Shown here piece after piece: positions 35,073 to 46,995 of a stretch of DNA of 64,000 bases. The position numbers were made by a program, and so were the translations under genes. Source of the DNA: Nocardia sp. CNY236 (lineage in GTDB: Bacteria; Actinomycetota; Actinomycetes; Mycobacteriales; Mycobacteriaceae); NCBI RefSeq assembly GCF_000482385.1, contig NZ_KI519393.1:90393-154392 (forward strand), given 5' to 3'. The notes under the pieces were generated by a model. It ran no database searches. It saw nothing but the letters and a program-made list of their open reading frames with translations, and was not told the origin of the DNA. The first letter of the stretch is position 1; each line of letters opens with the position of its first letter.

Positions 35073-35972
35073 ATGTTCACCGAGGCCCAGCTGTATTCGC
35101 CGGTGACCCACACCAGCGACGGCGATGTCACCGTACACCTGAGCGACGAGCATCCCGGGGTGCGCGACCGGCACTATCGAGACCGGCGCAACGCCATCGC
35201 CGCGCTGGCACTGCACCACACACCGGACGAGCCACTGCCCCGGGTCGACTATACGGATGCCGAGCATGAGGTATGGCGGACCGTCTCCGCCGAATTGGCC
35301 CGCGAACACCGCACGCACGCCTGCGCAGAGGTGCTCGCGGCCGCCGAGGCGCTGGCGTTGCCGACCGACCACATCCCACAATTGGACGAGGTGTCCACGG
35401 CACTCGAGCCACTCACCGGGTTCCGCTACGCCCCAGCCGCGGGTCTGGTACCGCTACGGCAGTTCTTCGGCTCCTTCGGCCGAGGCGTCTTTCATTCGAC
35501 GCAATACATCCGCCACCACTCCGCGCCGCTGTACACCCCGGAGCCGGATGCCATCCACGAAATCATCGGGCACGCCAACCAGCTCGCCAGCCCGCGATTC
35601 GCCGCCGTCTACACCGCAGTGGGCGCCGCGGTGGACAGACTGAGCACCGACCGCGCGCTGAAGTTCCTGGCCGATGTCTTCTGGTTCTCGATGGAGTTCG
35701 GCGTGGTGCGCGAACAGGGGGACATCCGGTGTTATGGAGCGGGCTTGTTGTCGTCCTACGGTGAGCTCGGTGAGTTTCGCAGTGCCCAACTGCGCCCGTT
35801 GCACATCGCCGCGATGGGCAGCGCCCAGTACGACATCACGCGCTACCAACCCATCCTCTACTGCGCAGATTCGATCGCCGAGATCGAGGACGTGATCGGG
35901 GGCTTCTTCACCGACATGGACGACGACACGCCCGAGCGGCTGCTGCGCTCGAGCGGCATCCGAACGCGATAG
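35073..35972 (+). CDS. phhA: phenylalanine-4-hydroxylase-like aromatic amino acid hydroxylase
   Basis: A 299-residue iron- and pterin-dependent hydroxylase without an ACT regulatory domain. It shows DYTDAEHEVWRTVSAELA, the pterin region LTGFRYAPAAGLVPLRQFFGSFGRGVF, the metal ligands His162 and His167 in IHEIIGH, and Glu208 in FWFSMEFGVV. The C-terminus has CYGAGLLSSYGELGEF, all as in bacterial phenylalanine hydroxylases. ATG 35073 is chosen; the frame upstream is not protein-like. The substrate (Phe versus Trp) is not certain. It converges with a TetR gene 15 bases away. Confidence 0.88.
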   Translation: MFTEAQLYSPVTHTSDGDVTVHLSDEHPGVRDRHYRDRRNAIAALALHHTPDEPLPRVDYTDAEHEVWRTVSAELAREHRTHACAEVLAAAEALALPTDHIPQLDEVSTALEPLTGFRYAPAAGLVPLRQFFGSFGRGVFHSTQYIRHHSAPLYTPEPDAIHEIIGHANQLASPRFAAVYTAVGAAVDRLSTDRALKFLADVFWFSMEFGVVREQGDIRCYGAGLLSSYGELGEFRSAQLRPLHIAAMGSAQYDITRYQPILYCADSIAEIEDVIGGFFTDMDDDTPERLLRSSGIRTR

Positions 35973-35987
35973 AACACGACGACGCCG

Positions 35988-36599
35988 TCATGACCGGCGA
36001 TCCGACCCGAGCGGCAAACCCGCGTCCAGAAGATCGAAGATACGGGTGATGTTGTCGACATTCATCGGCGTCATCGTCCAGATGGCCAAAACGGCGCCGG
36101 CGATCGCGCCAGCCGATACTCGGACCTCGAAATCATCGGCGGACCTACCGGACCGGTCGGCCAGCAACTCTGCGGCCACGTCGATGTTGCGTAGCAGTTC
36201 CACACCGATGGCCGATCGCAGTTCGGGCACATGGTTGAGCAATGCCCGCCGCTCCTGCTCGAAACCCACCTCGGCCGCGGGCAAATACCGGAAGACCTCG
36301 ATCGCCGCGTCACGGAAGGCGACTTTCGCCGGAGCGTCGCGCGGCTGGCGACCGAGCGCCGCCGTCATCAAAGAATCGAGATCGGTGGCGAGCACGAGCT
36401 GCTCCTTGGTGGCGAAGTAGCGCAAGACCACACTCGGCGAGACCCCCGAGGCCGCGGCGATCTGCTCGATCGTCGTCTCGTTGTACCCTTGCTCCCGAAA
36501 CAACCGGTAGGCCTGCTGACGAATCCTCCGGCGATTCGGTTCCTGTCGCTGCTGGTACACCTTCTGTGCGGCGCCATCCGCAGGTAGCTCCACCGACAT
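35988..36599 (-). CDS. TetR/AcrR family transcriptional regulator
   Basis: A 203-residue regulator with the usual N-terminal helix-turn-helix: RIRQQAYRLFREQGYNETTIEQIAAASGVSPSVVLRYFATKEQLV (given in parts: FREQGYNETTIEQIAAASG and SVVLRYFATKEQL). The C-terminal half is helical with no recognisable ligand. Start 36599 has no strong ribosome site. It is divergent from dacB with 63 bases between, so it could control dacB or itself. It is also convergent with phhA. Confidence 0.88.
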   Translation of the reverse strand: MSVELPADGAAQKVYQQRQEPNRRRIRQQAYRLFREQGYNETTIEQIAAASGVSPSVVLRYFATKEQLVLATDLDSLMTAALGRQPRDAPAKVAFRDAAIEVFRYLPAAEVGFEQERRALLNHVPELRSAIGVELLRNIDVAAELLADRSGRSADDFEVRVSAGAIAGAVLAIWTMTPMNVDNITRIFDLLDAGLPLGSDRRS

Positions 36600-36662
36600 G
36601 TATCGATTCTGCCGCAGCCGGCGCGTGCGAGGCGTTCGTGAGCGCCGACTAGGCTCACTGCG

Positions 36663-37958
36663 GTGGAGAGCATGGAATGCGTCCGCCGCGCCATACTCTG
36701 CGTGGGCCGTGTCTCGCTCGTCGTTGGCAGTGTCCTGGTCGTCGCATTCGGGGTGACGACCGTGCCAGCGCTCGGTGCGCCGAGTGAGACGACACCGGCT
36801 ACCGCGCCGAACACCGACGACTGCCCGCACCGGACACAGCCGCCGCCGCCGATCGACGCCTCGGAGGTACCCGCGCCAGGACAGCCGAGTCCCGCTCCGC
36901 TGTCGGTCCCGAACCCTCCGATCGGCGGCGGGCTACTCGGTGAATGTGGTGTAGCGCTACCGAAAGCCGCGCCACCCGCACCGCAGGGCCTCTCGGCGAC
37001 GGCGTGGCTGCTGGCGGATCTGGATACCGGCGCGGTGCTCGCAGCCAAGGACGCGCACGGACGCTACCGGCCGGCCAGCACCATCAAGGTGCTGCTGGCC
37101 ATACTCGCGCTCCGAAGCCTGGACATGGACCAGGTGGTCGTCGGCACCCAGGACGACGCGAACGTCGAAGGCAGCAAGGTGGGGATCGGTCCGGGCGGTC
37201 TCTACACGAACCGGCAACTGGTGCAGGCGCTGATCATGACCTCGGGCAACGATGCGGCACACGCCATCGCCACCCAACTCGGAGGTGAGGCAGCAACCAT
37301 TGCGCGGATGAATACGCTGGCGCAAACGTTGCACGCCTCGGACACGCGTGCGGCCAGCCCTTCCGGCCTGGACGGCCCCGGGATGAGCACCTCCGCCTAC
37401 GATCTGGCCGTGCTGTTCCGCGAGGCCATGACAATCCCGCTGTTCGCCGAGGTGATCCGCACCGAGGAAATCGATTTTCCCGGCTACCCCGCCGACCCGA
37501 CGACTCCCGGTGACAGCGACCGTCCCGGCTTCGCGATCGGTAACGACAACCGCCTGCTCTATACCTATGACGGCGCCCTCGGCGGCAAGACCGGCTTCAC
37601 CGACGATGCGCGCCATACGTTCGTTGCCGCCGCCGAGCGTGGCGGCCATCGGCTCGTCGTCACACTGTTGCATGCCGAAGCACAGCCGGTGCGCCCATGG
37701 GAACAGGCGGCCCGCCTGCTCGACTACGGTTTCGCCCTGCCGCACGAGGCCGTCATCGGCACACTGCCCGGTGACGGCCTTGCACAGCCCGAGGCCGTGG
37801 TCACCACGGCGCGGCCGACCTCGCTGAGAACCGCTCCCACCGATGTATCGAACGCGCATGATCGTTACGCCGATACCAGAACGTTGCTGATCTTCGGCGG
37901 CGGCCTCGTGGTCGTCGCCCTACTGGCGGGCGCCAGTAGGTTCGGCCGAAAGCGCTGA
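36663..37958 (+). CDS. dacB: D-alanyl-D-alanine carboxypeptidase (DacB1-like), membrane-anchored
   Basis: A 431-residue penicillin-binding protein of the S11 class. A signal peptide (VVGSVLVVAFGVTTVPALGA) and a long Pro/Ala linker to about residue 110 precede the catalytic domain: STIK (139-142), SGN (194-196) and KTG in GALGGKTGFTDDARH. The C-terminus carries a transmembrane helix, LLIFGGGLVVVALLAG, and RKR, so it is anchored by its end. It trims the terminal D-Ala of stem peptides. GTG 36663 is used; ATG 36672 is possible. It matches Rv3330. Confidence 0.94.
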   Translation: MESMECVRRAILCVGRVSLVVGSVLVVAFGVTTVPALGAPSETTPATAPNTDDCPHRTQPPPPIDASEVPAPGQPSPAPLSVPNPPIGGGLLGECGVALPKAAPPAPQGLSATAWLLADLDTGAVLAAKDAHGRYRPASTIKVLLAILALRSLDMDQVVVGTQDDANVEGSKVGIGPGGLYTNRQLVQALIMTSGNDAAHAIATQLGGEAATIARMNTLAQTLHASDTRAASPSGLDGPGMSTSAYDLAVLFREAMTIPLFAEVIRTEEIDFPGYPADPTTPGDSDRPGFAIGNDNRLLYTYDGALGGKTGFTDDARHTFVAAAERGGHRLVVTLLHAEAQPVRPWEQAARLLDYGFALPHEAVIGTLPGDGLAQPEAVVTTARPTSLRTAPTDVSNAHDRYADTRTLLIFGGGLVVVALLAGASRFGRKR

Positions 37959-38003
37959 GACAACCAACCGCCGCACGATCGGTCATCGTCGGTTCACCGC
38001 TGG

Positions 38004-41045
<3,042 letters not shown>

Positions 41046-41210
41046 TGCCGCCTCCTCATCGAGAGCTCTGGCAACGAGATGACCCCAGGATACGACGTTT
41101 TCGGTGGCCGGTCCGCAGCTCGTGGTCCCGAGGCGGTCACCGATACTGCACGGTGATCGCGGCGTGATCGAACCAGGCGCGACCACATCGTGACAGTTTT
41201 CGAAATCGAA

Positions 41211-42047
41211 CTATGCGCCGGAGCACGATCGGGTCGTGCGTCCAGGATCGGCGACGCCGAATCCCGGAAGCTCACTGAATTCCACCGTGACCGGCGCATG
41301 GTCGGACCACCGGTCCGCGTACGTCGCTGCCCGCTCCACCCGCGCCGACACCGCCAACGGTGCGATGTCATCGGTCGTGTACACCGCGTCGATGCGCCAC
41401 CCACTGTCGTTGTCGAACGCCCGGCCTCGATAGGACCACCAACTGTAGGGCCCGGCGACCCCTGGATACAGGCTGCGCACCACATCGACATAGCCCATGC
41501 CGAGCACCTCGTCGATCCATGCTCGTTCTCGCGGCAAGAAGCCAGAGGATTTCAGATTGCCGCGCCAATTCTTCAGATCGTGCTCGGTATGCGCGATATT
41601 CCAGTCGCCCGCCACGACGAAGTCGCCGGTCCGCGTCGCCAAATAGCTGCCGAGTTCAGCCATGAAACGGTATTTCTCGTCCTGGCGCACAGTGCCGACG
41701 TCTCCGGAATGTACGTACACGCTCGCTACCGTGATGCCGTCGAAGTCGGCTTCGAGGTAGCGGCCAGCGGAGGCGAATTCAGAGCTACCGAATCCGACGC
41801 GCACGTCGGCGGGCGCCCAGCGAGACAGAATTCCGACGCCGGCACGCCCCTTGGATTCCGGCTCGGCATGTGACACGTGCCATCCCGCATCGAGCGCAGC
41901 CGCCAAGGCGGTCCTGACCTGCGCATCGGTTGCGCGAGTCTCCTGCAGACAGACGATGTCGGCCTCGGTGACCGCCAACCAGGCGAGTAGCCCCTTGCCT
42001 GCTGCCGCGCGGACACCGTTCACGTTCACGGTCGAGATGTATGGCAC
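41211..42047 (-). CDS. xthA: exodeoxyribonuclease III (AP endonuclease)
   Basis: A 278-residue Exo III-type AP endonuclease. Key residues: STVNVNGVRAAAGKGL (Asn), VCLQETRA (Glu), YVHSGD, DFVVAGDWNIAHTEHDLKNW (Asp/Asn) and SDHAPVTVEF (catalytic Asp-His). It cuts at abasic sites in base-excision repair and trims 3' ends. GTG 42047, giving VPYISTVNVNG, is preferred over a TTG five codons earlier. In mycobacteria the gene is elsewhere (Rv0427c), so its place here is a local difference. Confidence 0.95.
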   Translation of the reverse strand: MPYISTVNVNGVRAAAGKGLLAWLAVTEADIVCLQETRATDAQVRTALAAALDAGWHVSHAEPESKGRAGVGILSRWAPADVRVGFGSSEFASAGRYLEADFDGITVASVYVHSGDVGTVRQDEKYRFMAELGSYLATRTGDFVVAGDWNIAHTEHDLKNWRGNLKSSGFLPRERAWIDEVLGMGYVDVVRSLYPGVAGPYSWWSYRGRAFDNDSGWRIDAVYTTDDIAPLAVSARVERAATYADRWSDHAPVTVEFSELPGFGVADPGRTTRSCSGA

Positions 42048-42135
42048 GCCCAGACCGTACAATGCCGGTCGGAAGCAACCGGGCGGGGATCGACGTCCCC
42101 ATCGCCCCGTCCACCCGATCGTCGGAGACCACCGG

Positions 42136-42576
42136 TCACGCCAGCACGATATCGACCAGCTGCGCCAGTGTCTGATTCGTCTGGTCGATGGCGACCGCTT
42201 CCACCGTCTTCCCCATCGGGCCCCGGGACGCCACTCCCTTGACCTCGAAGCTCATCGTGATGGTGCTACCGTCCGCCGTGGGCTGGACTTCGAAGACGAA
42301 ATCAGCAGTCCCAGCGGCCCCGGCGCCGCCGGCTACGTTCAGCTTCAGCGTGTTCGGTGCATCGATCGAGTCGATGGTCATTTCTACATTGTTCGACATA
42401 CCGAATGCCTTGACCCTGGCCACCATTGTGGTGCCCTGACTCAGCGCCGCGGGCGGCTCCTCTACGAACTGGTCGTAGATGGTCATCCATTGGCTCCAGG
42501 TGGACGGATCGGAGATGAACGCCCACACCGCATCCGGGGAAGCGTTGACGTCTTTGGTTGATTCGATGTGTATCAT
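42136..42576 (-). CDS. SRPBCC family protein (START-like)
   Basis: A 146-residue lipid- or ligand-binding protein of the helix-grip fold. It begins MIHIESTKDVNASPDAVWAFISDPSTWSQWM, the usual start of the family, and ends with a long helix QTNQTLAQLVDIV. Membership is clear but ligand is not. AAGGAG precedes ATG 42576. It lies 43 bases downstream of the SCP2-type thiolase on the same strand, and 1.5 kb from the TetR with matching operators, suggesting a small lipid-handling operon. Confidence 0.85.
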   Translation of the reverse strand: MIHIESTKDVNASPDAVWAFISDPSTWSQWMTIYDQFVEEPPAALSQGTTMVARVKAFGMSNNVEMTIDSIDAPNTLKLNVAGGAGAAGTADFVFEVQPTADGSTITMSFEVKGVASRGPMGKTVEAVAIDQTNQTLAQLVDIVLA

Positions 42577-42619
42577 CGCTGTGCTCCTTGTTGGATTTCG
42601 CCCGGAGCCGAACTGCGGG

Positions 42620-43852
42620 TCAGCGGTTTGCGCGCTGATAAGCAGTGACGACAGCGGCGCCGCCGAGACCGATATTGTGTTGCAGAGCGGCCGCAGTGTT
42701 GTCGACCTGTCGCTCGCCCGCCGCACTGCGCAGTTGCCAGGTCAGCTCACAGCACTGCGCCAGACCTGTGGCACCCAGTGGATGCCCTTTGGAGATCAGG
42801 CCCCCGGAAGGGTTGATCACCCATTTCCCGCCATAGGTGGTCTGGCCGGCGTCGATCAAATGCCCGGCCTCACCCGGTCGGCACAGACCGAGCGCCTCGT
42901 ACAGCAACAGCTCATTGGCCGAGAAGCAGTCGTGCAACTCGATGACCTGGAAATCCTCTGGGCCGAGCCCGGCTTGCTGGTAGACCTGCTGTGCGGCACG
43001 AACATTCATATCGTAGCCGATGAGATTCTTGGCGGTGCCGTCGAATGTCGAGGCGAAATCCGTGGTCATCGCCTGCCCCACGATCTCCACCGCCTGCCCG
43101 GCCAGATCGTGGGCATTCACGAATTCTTCACTCGCCAGGACAACCGCGCCGGACCCGTCGGACGTCGGCGAACATTGCAGTTTCGTGAGTGGGTCGTAGA
43201 TCATTCGAGAGCCCAGAATGTCGTCGAGCGTGTATTCGTCCTGAAACTGCGAGTGCGGATTGTCGACCGAGTGTTTGTGGTTCTTGTAGCCGATCTTGGC
43301 GAAATGCTCGGGGGTGGTGCCGTACTGCTTCATATGTTCACGTCCCGCGGCCCCGAACATCCACGGCGCTACCGGAAACGCCGCCTCGGAGATTTCGGTG
43401 AGAGCCGTGACGTGCTTACCAAGAGGTTGCTCGCGATCATCCCACGTGGATGCCAACGACCCGGGCCGCATCTTCTCGAAACCGAGGGCCAGCGTGCACT
43501 CGGCCAGCCCGCCGCGAATCGCCTGCGCTGCCATGTACAGCGCCGTCGAACCGGTCGAACAGTTGTTGTTCACATTGACGGTAGGGATGCCGGTCATACC
43601 GAGTTCGTAGACGGCGCGCTGACCGGCTGTCGATTCGCCGTAGACGTACCCGAGGTATGCCTGCTCCACCAGGTCGAAGGTGATCCCCGCGTCGGCGAGC
43701 GCCTTGCTTCCCGATTCTCGGGCCATGTCCGGGTAGTCCCAGGGCCGACTGGTCCCGTCGGCGGCCTCGATCTGGCGACGTCCGGGCTTTTCGAACTTCG
43801 TCATGCCGACACCGACGACGTAGACCCGGTTGGCATCAAACCTGCTGGCCAT
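42620..43852 (-). CDS. thiolase-like lipid-transfer protein (SCP-x-type)
   Basis: A 410-residue thiolase-fold protein. [19 protein letters not shown] holds the nucleophilic cysteine; [15 protein letters not shown] the HDCF motif; [20 protein letters not shown] the last active-site loop with His and the GHPLGATG signature. This set marks SCP-x/lipid-transfer thiolases used in sterol or fatty-acid side-chain catabolism. ATG 43852 has GTGAGG upstream. The upstream gap contains an operator that matches one before the adjacent TetR gene, so I infer control by that TetR. Confidence 0.93.
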   Translation of the reverse strand: MASRFDANRVYVVGVGMTKFEKPGRRQIEAADGTSRPWDYPDMARESGSKALADAGITFDLVEQAYLGYVYGESTAGQRAVYELGMTGIPTVNVNNNCSTGSTALYMAAQAIRGGLAECTLALGFEKMRPGSLASTWDDREQPLGKHVTALTEISEAAFPVAPWMFGAAGREHMKQYGTTPEHFAKIGYKNHKHSVDNPHSQFQDEYTLDDILGSRMIYDPLTKLQCSPTSDGSGAVVLASEEFVNAHDLAGQAVEIVGQAMTTDFASTFDGTAKNLIGYDMNVRAAQQVYQQAGLGPEDFQVIELHDCFSANELLLYEALGLCRPGEAGHLIDAGQTTYGGKWVINPSGGLISKGHPLGATGLAQCCELTWQLRSAAGERQVDNTAAALQHNIGLGGAAVVTAYQRANR

Positions 43853-43914
43853 GGAAAACCTCACATCATGAGCGCACCGCGTGACGCGGACCACCATCCC
43901 GAACGAATTGGAAC

Positions 43915-43938
43915 AAACATACGAGCTTGTATGTAAGT
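43915..43938. promoter_or_regulatory. probable TetR operator upstream of the thiolase
   Basis: A 24-base site with the near-palindromic core ACATACGAGCTTGTATGT (16 of 18 symmetric positions). Read on the minus strand, 19 of 24 bases match the site at 44701-44724 in front of the TetR gene; shared core: ACTTAC at one end, GCATG/GTATG-TTT at the other. It lies about 65 bases upstream of the thiolase start. Confidence 0.7.
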
Positions 43939-44045
43939 GGGCAAGCCCTCCGACCGCGACCTTCGGATCGGTGTCGACAGCGGCGGGGCACGACCCCGTC
44001 CGATGCCAGCGGAAACCCTGTGACACACCGGCCGCATCGGTGCCG

Positions 44046-44687
44046 TTACTCGCGACGGTGCGCGTCGAGGACGCCGTTGCCGATCTCCCGCAGATGCGCG
44101 GACGCGCGCGCCCACCGGCGGCGCGCACAGTCGATATCCGGATCGATGAAGTTCGAGATGAGGATGCCGCGCAGCGCGTCCATTGCGGTGTGGACGAAGT
44201 CGCGTGCAACCTTGACGTTGACCCCCTCGGGGGTGAGCCGAGCAACCGCCAACAGGACCGCATCGTCGACGAGCGGCTCCAGCTTCGTCATCGCCTCCGC
44301 AAGCATTGGTTCGGTTCGTCCGGCCACGAACAGTTCGATAGTCGCAACGAACAGTGGCCCCTGGTGGAGTTCCCACAGGAAGTCCAGCGCGGTCGCCACC
44401 GGATCGGCGGCGGTCTCGACTCGGGACACCTCTCGCATGAGGGTCTCGGCACGTCGCCGAGCCAGATGGCCCACTGCGGCCACCACCAGGTCGGCTTTCG
44501 ATCCGAAATGGTGCGCCTGCGCCCCGCGGGTGACTCCCGCACGCTCGGCTACCCGTGGCGTCGTCGTTCCGGCATATCCGTACTCGACCAAGCAGTCGAC
44601 CGTCGCGTCGAGCAATCGGACGCGCATCTCGGTACTGCGCTGCTCCTGGGTACGACGCGGCTGCTTCACGACTGTGCTCATCGCCAT
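44046..44687 (-). CDS. TetR family transcriptional regulator of the thiolase locus
   Basis: A 213-residue regulator with an N-terminal helix-turn-helix: [31 protein letters not shown] and the recognition part [19 protein letters not shown]. The C-terminal domain is helical with [24 protein letters not shown] 44687 is used; 44681 or a GTG at 44702 are alternatives, and no clear ribosome site separates them. It is transcribed in the same direction as the thiolase and SRPBCC genes, and both its own upstream site and the site before the thiolase have the same operator. Autoregulation is inferred. Confidence 0.88.
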   Translation of the reverse strand: MAMSTVVKQPRRTQEQRSTEMRVRLLDATVDCLVEYGYAGTTTPRVAERAGVTRGAQAHHFGSKADLVVAAVGHLARRRAETLMREVSRVETAADPVATALDFLWELHQGPLFVATIELFVAGRTEPMLAEAMTKLEPLVDDAVLLAVARLTPEGVNVKVARDFVHTAMDALRGILISNFIDPDIDCARRRWARASAHLREIGNGVLDAHRRE

Positions 44688-44700
44688 CGGCCGATCGTAC

Positions 44701-44724
44701 ACTTACCTGCAGGCTTGCATGTTT
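44701..44724. promoter_or_regulatory. probable TetR operator upstream of the regulator gene
   Basis: Core CCTGCAGGCTTGCATG inside a 24-base site; 19 of 24 bases agree with the inverted site 43915-43938. The 3' end GCATGTTT and the start ACTTAC are identical in both. It starts 14 bases before ATG 44687 of the TetR gene, a usual place for autorepression. Confidence 0.7.
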
Positions 44725-45467
44725 ATCTTTCCGGGCGCCCTCCCCGGGTATGCCGCGAAAGCGGGACATCACGCCCCTGCCCACGCGGCGCTGGTAAGCG
44801 CGGCGCAGGCCGAAGCCGCTGCGTCGTTCCACGCGAGTGGCACGAGGATCGTATCGTCGACAGCGCGAGCTGTCGGTTCGCCACACAGTCATATCTCATG
44901 AGTGGAGGCGTGCCGACCGACGTCACCGTCACCGGCGAACTCGGTCGATCGACGACCCTGCCGATACACCGGCGCCGGTCGTGTGCGGAACGCGTTGTCT
45001 GCAGTCCCTGATGCCGACTGCGACTGACATCTGGCGCGCATGGCGCCCTCCCTGTTCGAACCGGCGCCCACCTGCTCTGTGGACCCACCGCGCAAGCTGC
45101 AACTGCCTTCTTCCCTGCCGACCAGCCGCTACACCGACCAGCCATCTTCAGTGTGGCTGTCATCTGGAGGGCAGACAACGGCGAGTCGACCAGTGCATCC
45201 GCGTGGACGAATCGTCCGAACCACGTTCCGATACTCGAGGAAATCAGTACCAGGAACGCCGACGACATTGGCGGCGTTCAAGGCCAGAATAATATAGGCA
45301 ATCAGCGCCCTATGTCGCACTAGCAGGAAAAATGTAGTGCATTCAGCACTATGGTGACGAATTGGCCACCTTGTGGATATCACGATGTGACACGGTCTGG
45401 TCCCCCCGACCCGATGACGACGCGGGGTGACCCCACACCGCCATCGGCCCAGCGAGTCGTGGCGGTC
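44725..45467. other. 743-bp region with no clear gene, between the TetR gene and icd
   Basis: Codon use in all frames is poor. A minus-strand frame 44723-45268 and one from 45383 downstream contain hydrophobic segments (RALIAYIILALNAANVVG and AFLVLISSSIGTWF) lying in different frames, which might be a decayed membrane gene, but I cannot support it. A small inverted repeat TAGTGC-ATTCA-GCACTA sits at 45335-45351, about 120 bases past the icd stop, in an AT-rich stretch; it may be an icd terminator. Confidence 0.4.
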
Positions 45468-46685
45468 TCAGCGCAGCGCCCGAGCCAAGTTGGCATCCAG
45501 CGCACCGAGGAACTCCTCGGTGGACAGGTAGCCCTGATCTCCACCGACCAGCAGCGCCAGGTCTTTGGTCATTTGGCCGCCCTCGACGGTCTTGATGACG
45601 ACATCTTCCAGGGTTTGCGCGAAGCCGATCACCTCGGGTGTGCTGTCCAGTTTGCCGCGATGCTCCAGTCCACGAGTCCACGCGAAGATCGAGGCGATCG
45701 GGTTGGTCGAGGTCGGCTTGCCCTGCTGGTGCTGACGGAAATGCCGGGTCACGGTGCCGTGCGCGGCCTCGGCTTCACATGTCTTCCCGTCCGGAGTGAG
45801 CAGCACCGACGTCATCAGACCGAGCGAACCGAAACCCTGGGCTACGGTGTCGGACTGCACGTCGCCGTCGTAGTTCTTGCACGCCCACACATAGCCGCCC
45901 TCCCACTTCATGGACGAAGCGACCATGTCGTCGATCAGGCGATGTTCATACGTCAGGCCCGCGGCATCGAACTGGGTTTTGAACTCGGCGTCGAAGACGT
46001 CTTGGAAAGTGTCTTTGAACATGCCGTCGTAGGCCTTCAGGATGGTGTTCTTCGTAGAGAGGTACACCGGGTAGTTCTGTTGCAAGCCGTAGTTGAAGGA
46101 GGCCCGCGCAAAATCTTCGATGGACTTCTTGAAGTTGTACATGCCGAGGACGACGCCGCCCTCGTCGGGGATCTTCACGACCTCGTGGACGATCGGTTCG
46201 CTGCCGTCCTCCGGAGTGAAAGTGAGCGTGACGGTGCCCGGCTGGTGCACCTTGAAATCCGTGGCACGGTACTGATCACCGAATGCATGTCGGCCGATGA
46301 TGATCGGCTTGGTCCATCCGGGCACCAGCCGAGGAACGTTCGAGATGATGATCGGAGCCCGGAAGATGGTGCCACCCAGAATATTGCGGATGGTGCCATT
46401 GGGCGAACGCCACATCTTCTTCAGGCCGAATTCCTTGACTCGCGCCTCATCTGGCGTAATAGTGGCACATTTCACACCTACGCCGTGTCTCTTGATGGCC
46501 TCGGCGGCATCGACGGTGACCTGATCGTCGGTCTTGTCCCGATACTCGATGCCGAGGTCGTAGTACTCCAGGTTCACGTCGAGGTACGGGTGAATCAGCT
46601 TGTCCTTGATGAACTGCCAGATGATCCGGGTCATCTCGTCACCGTCGAGTTCGACGACAGTGCCCTCAACCTTGATCTTGGACAT
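45468..46685 (-). CDS. icd: NADP-dependent isocitrate dehydrogenase
   Basis: A 405-residue homodimeric type isocitrate dehydrogenase converting isocitrate to 2-oxoglutarate with NADP. Features: [43 protein letters not shown] (isocitrate-binding Ser and Arg), [50 protein letters not shown] and the C-terminal [17 protein letters not shown]. Length and sequence match Rv3339c. Start 46685 is set by the family N-terminus [16 protein letters not shown]. Confidence 0.97.
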   Translation of the reverse strand: MSKIKVEGTVVELDGDEMTRIIWQFIKDKLIHPYLDVNLEYYDLGIEYRDKTDDQVTVDAAEAIKRHGVGVKCATITPDEARVKEFGLKKMWRSPNGTIRNILGGTIFRAPIIISNVPRLVPGWTKPIIIGRHAFGDQYRATDFKVHQPGTVTLTFTPEDGSEPIVHEVVKIPDEGGVVLGMYNFKKSIEDFARASFNYGLQQNYPVYLSTKNTILKAYDGMFKDTFQDVFDAEFKTQFDAAGLTYEHRLIDDMVASSMKWEGGYVWACKNYDGDVQSDTVAQGFGSLGLMTSVLLTPDGKTCEAEAAHGTVTRHFRQHQQGKPTSTNPIASIFAWTRGLEHRGKLDSTPEVIGFAQTLEDVVIKTVEGGQMTKDLALLVGGDQGYLSTEEFLGALDANLARALR

Positions 46686-46995
46686 GGATCTTCGTGTCCT
46701 CCTAGGATGGTGCCCTCATTGCACGGCCAGGTGAACACGCTTGTGAGCGGACCCCAGCTGTTCCAACAGACTACGTTTGTGTCCCGTGCTGTCCACGAGA
46801 CGTATGGTGCAAGCAAGACGAGCGTACTGCTGCTTGCGTCCACACTACGCGGGCAACCCCACGAGTGACCGAGATCACCTCTACGGCCCGTCGGTGGACC
46901 GCGATGCCGGCCGTGCGCGCCGCAACCATCCACCATGGCCTGCGACAGCCGACGCCACGCGCCGCCGATGCGGCGCGCGGCGTCGGGTCGCCCGG
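46686..46995. other. 310-bp gap between icd and the MFS gene
   Basis: It holds the icd promoter at one end and the MFS terminator at the other. CCTCCTAGGATGG near the icd start gives a purine-rich ribosome site (AGGAGG on the minus strand). Short frames on both strands are without coding character. Confidence 0.5.
46958..46977 (-). terminator. hairpin behind the MFS transporter gene
   Basis: CGCGCCGC and GCGGCGCG form an 8-bp perfect stem with a 4-base loop, 18 bases beyond the MFS stop codon (46996). All-GC, no T-run. Confidence 0.55.

Noticed and set aside
44723-45383. Two minus-strand frames with hydrophobic stretches, perhaps one broken membrane protein
   Set aside because: The joined product resembles nothing I know and no start, ribosome site or codon bias supports it.
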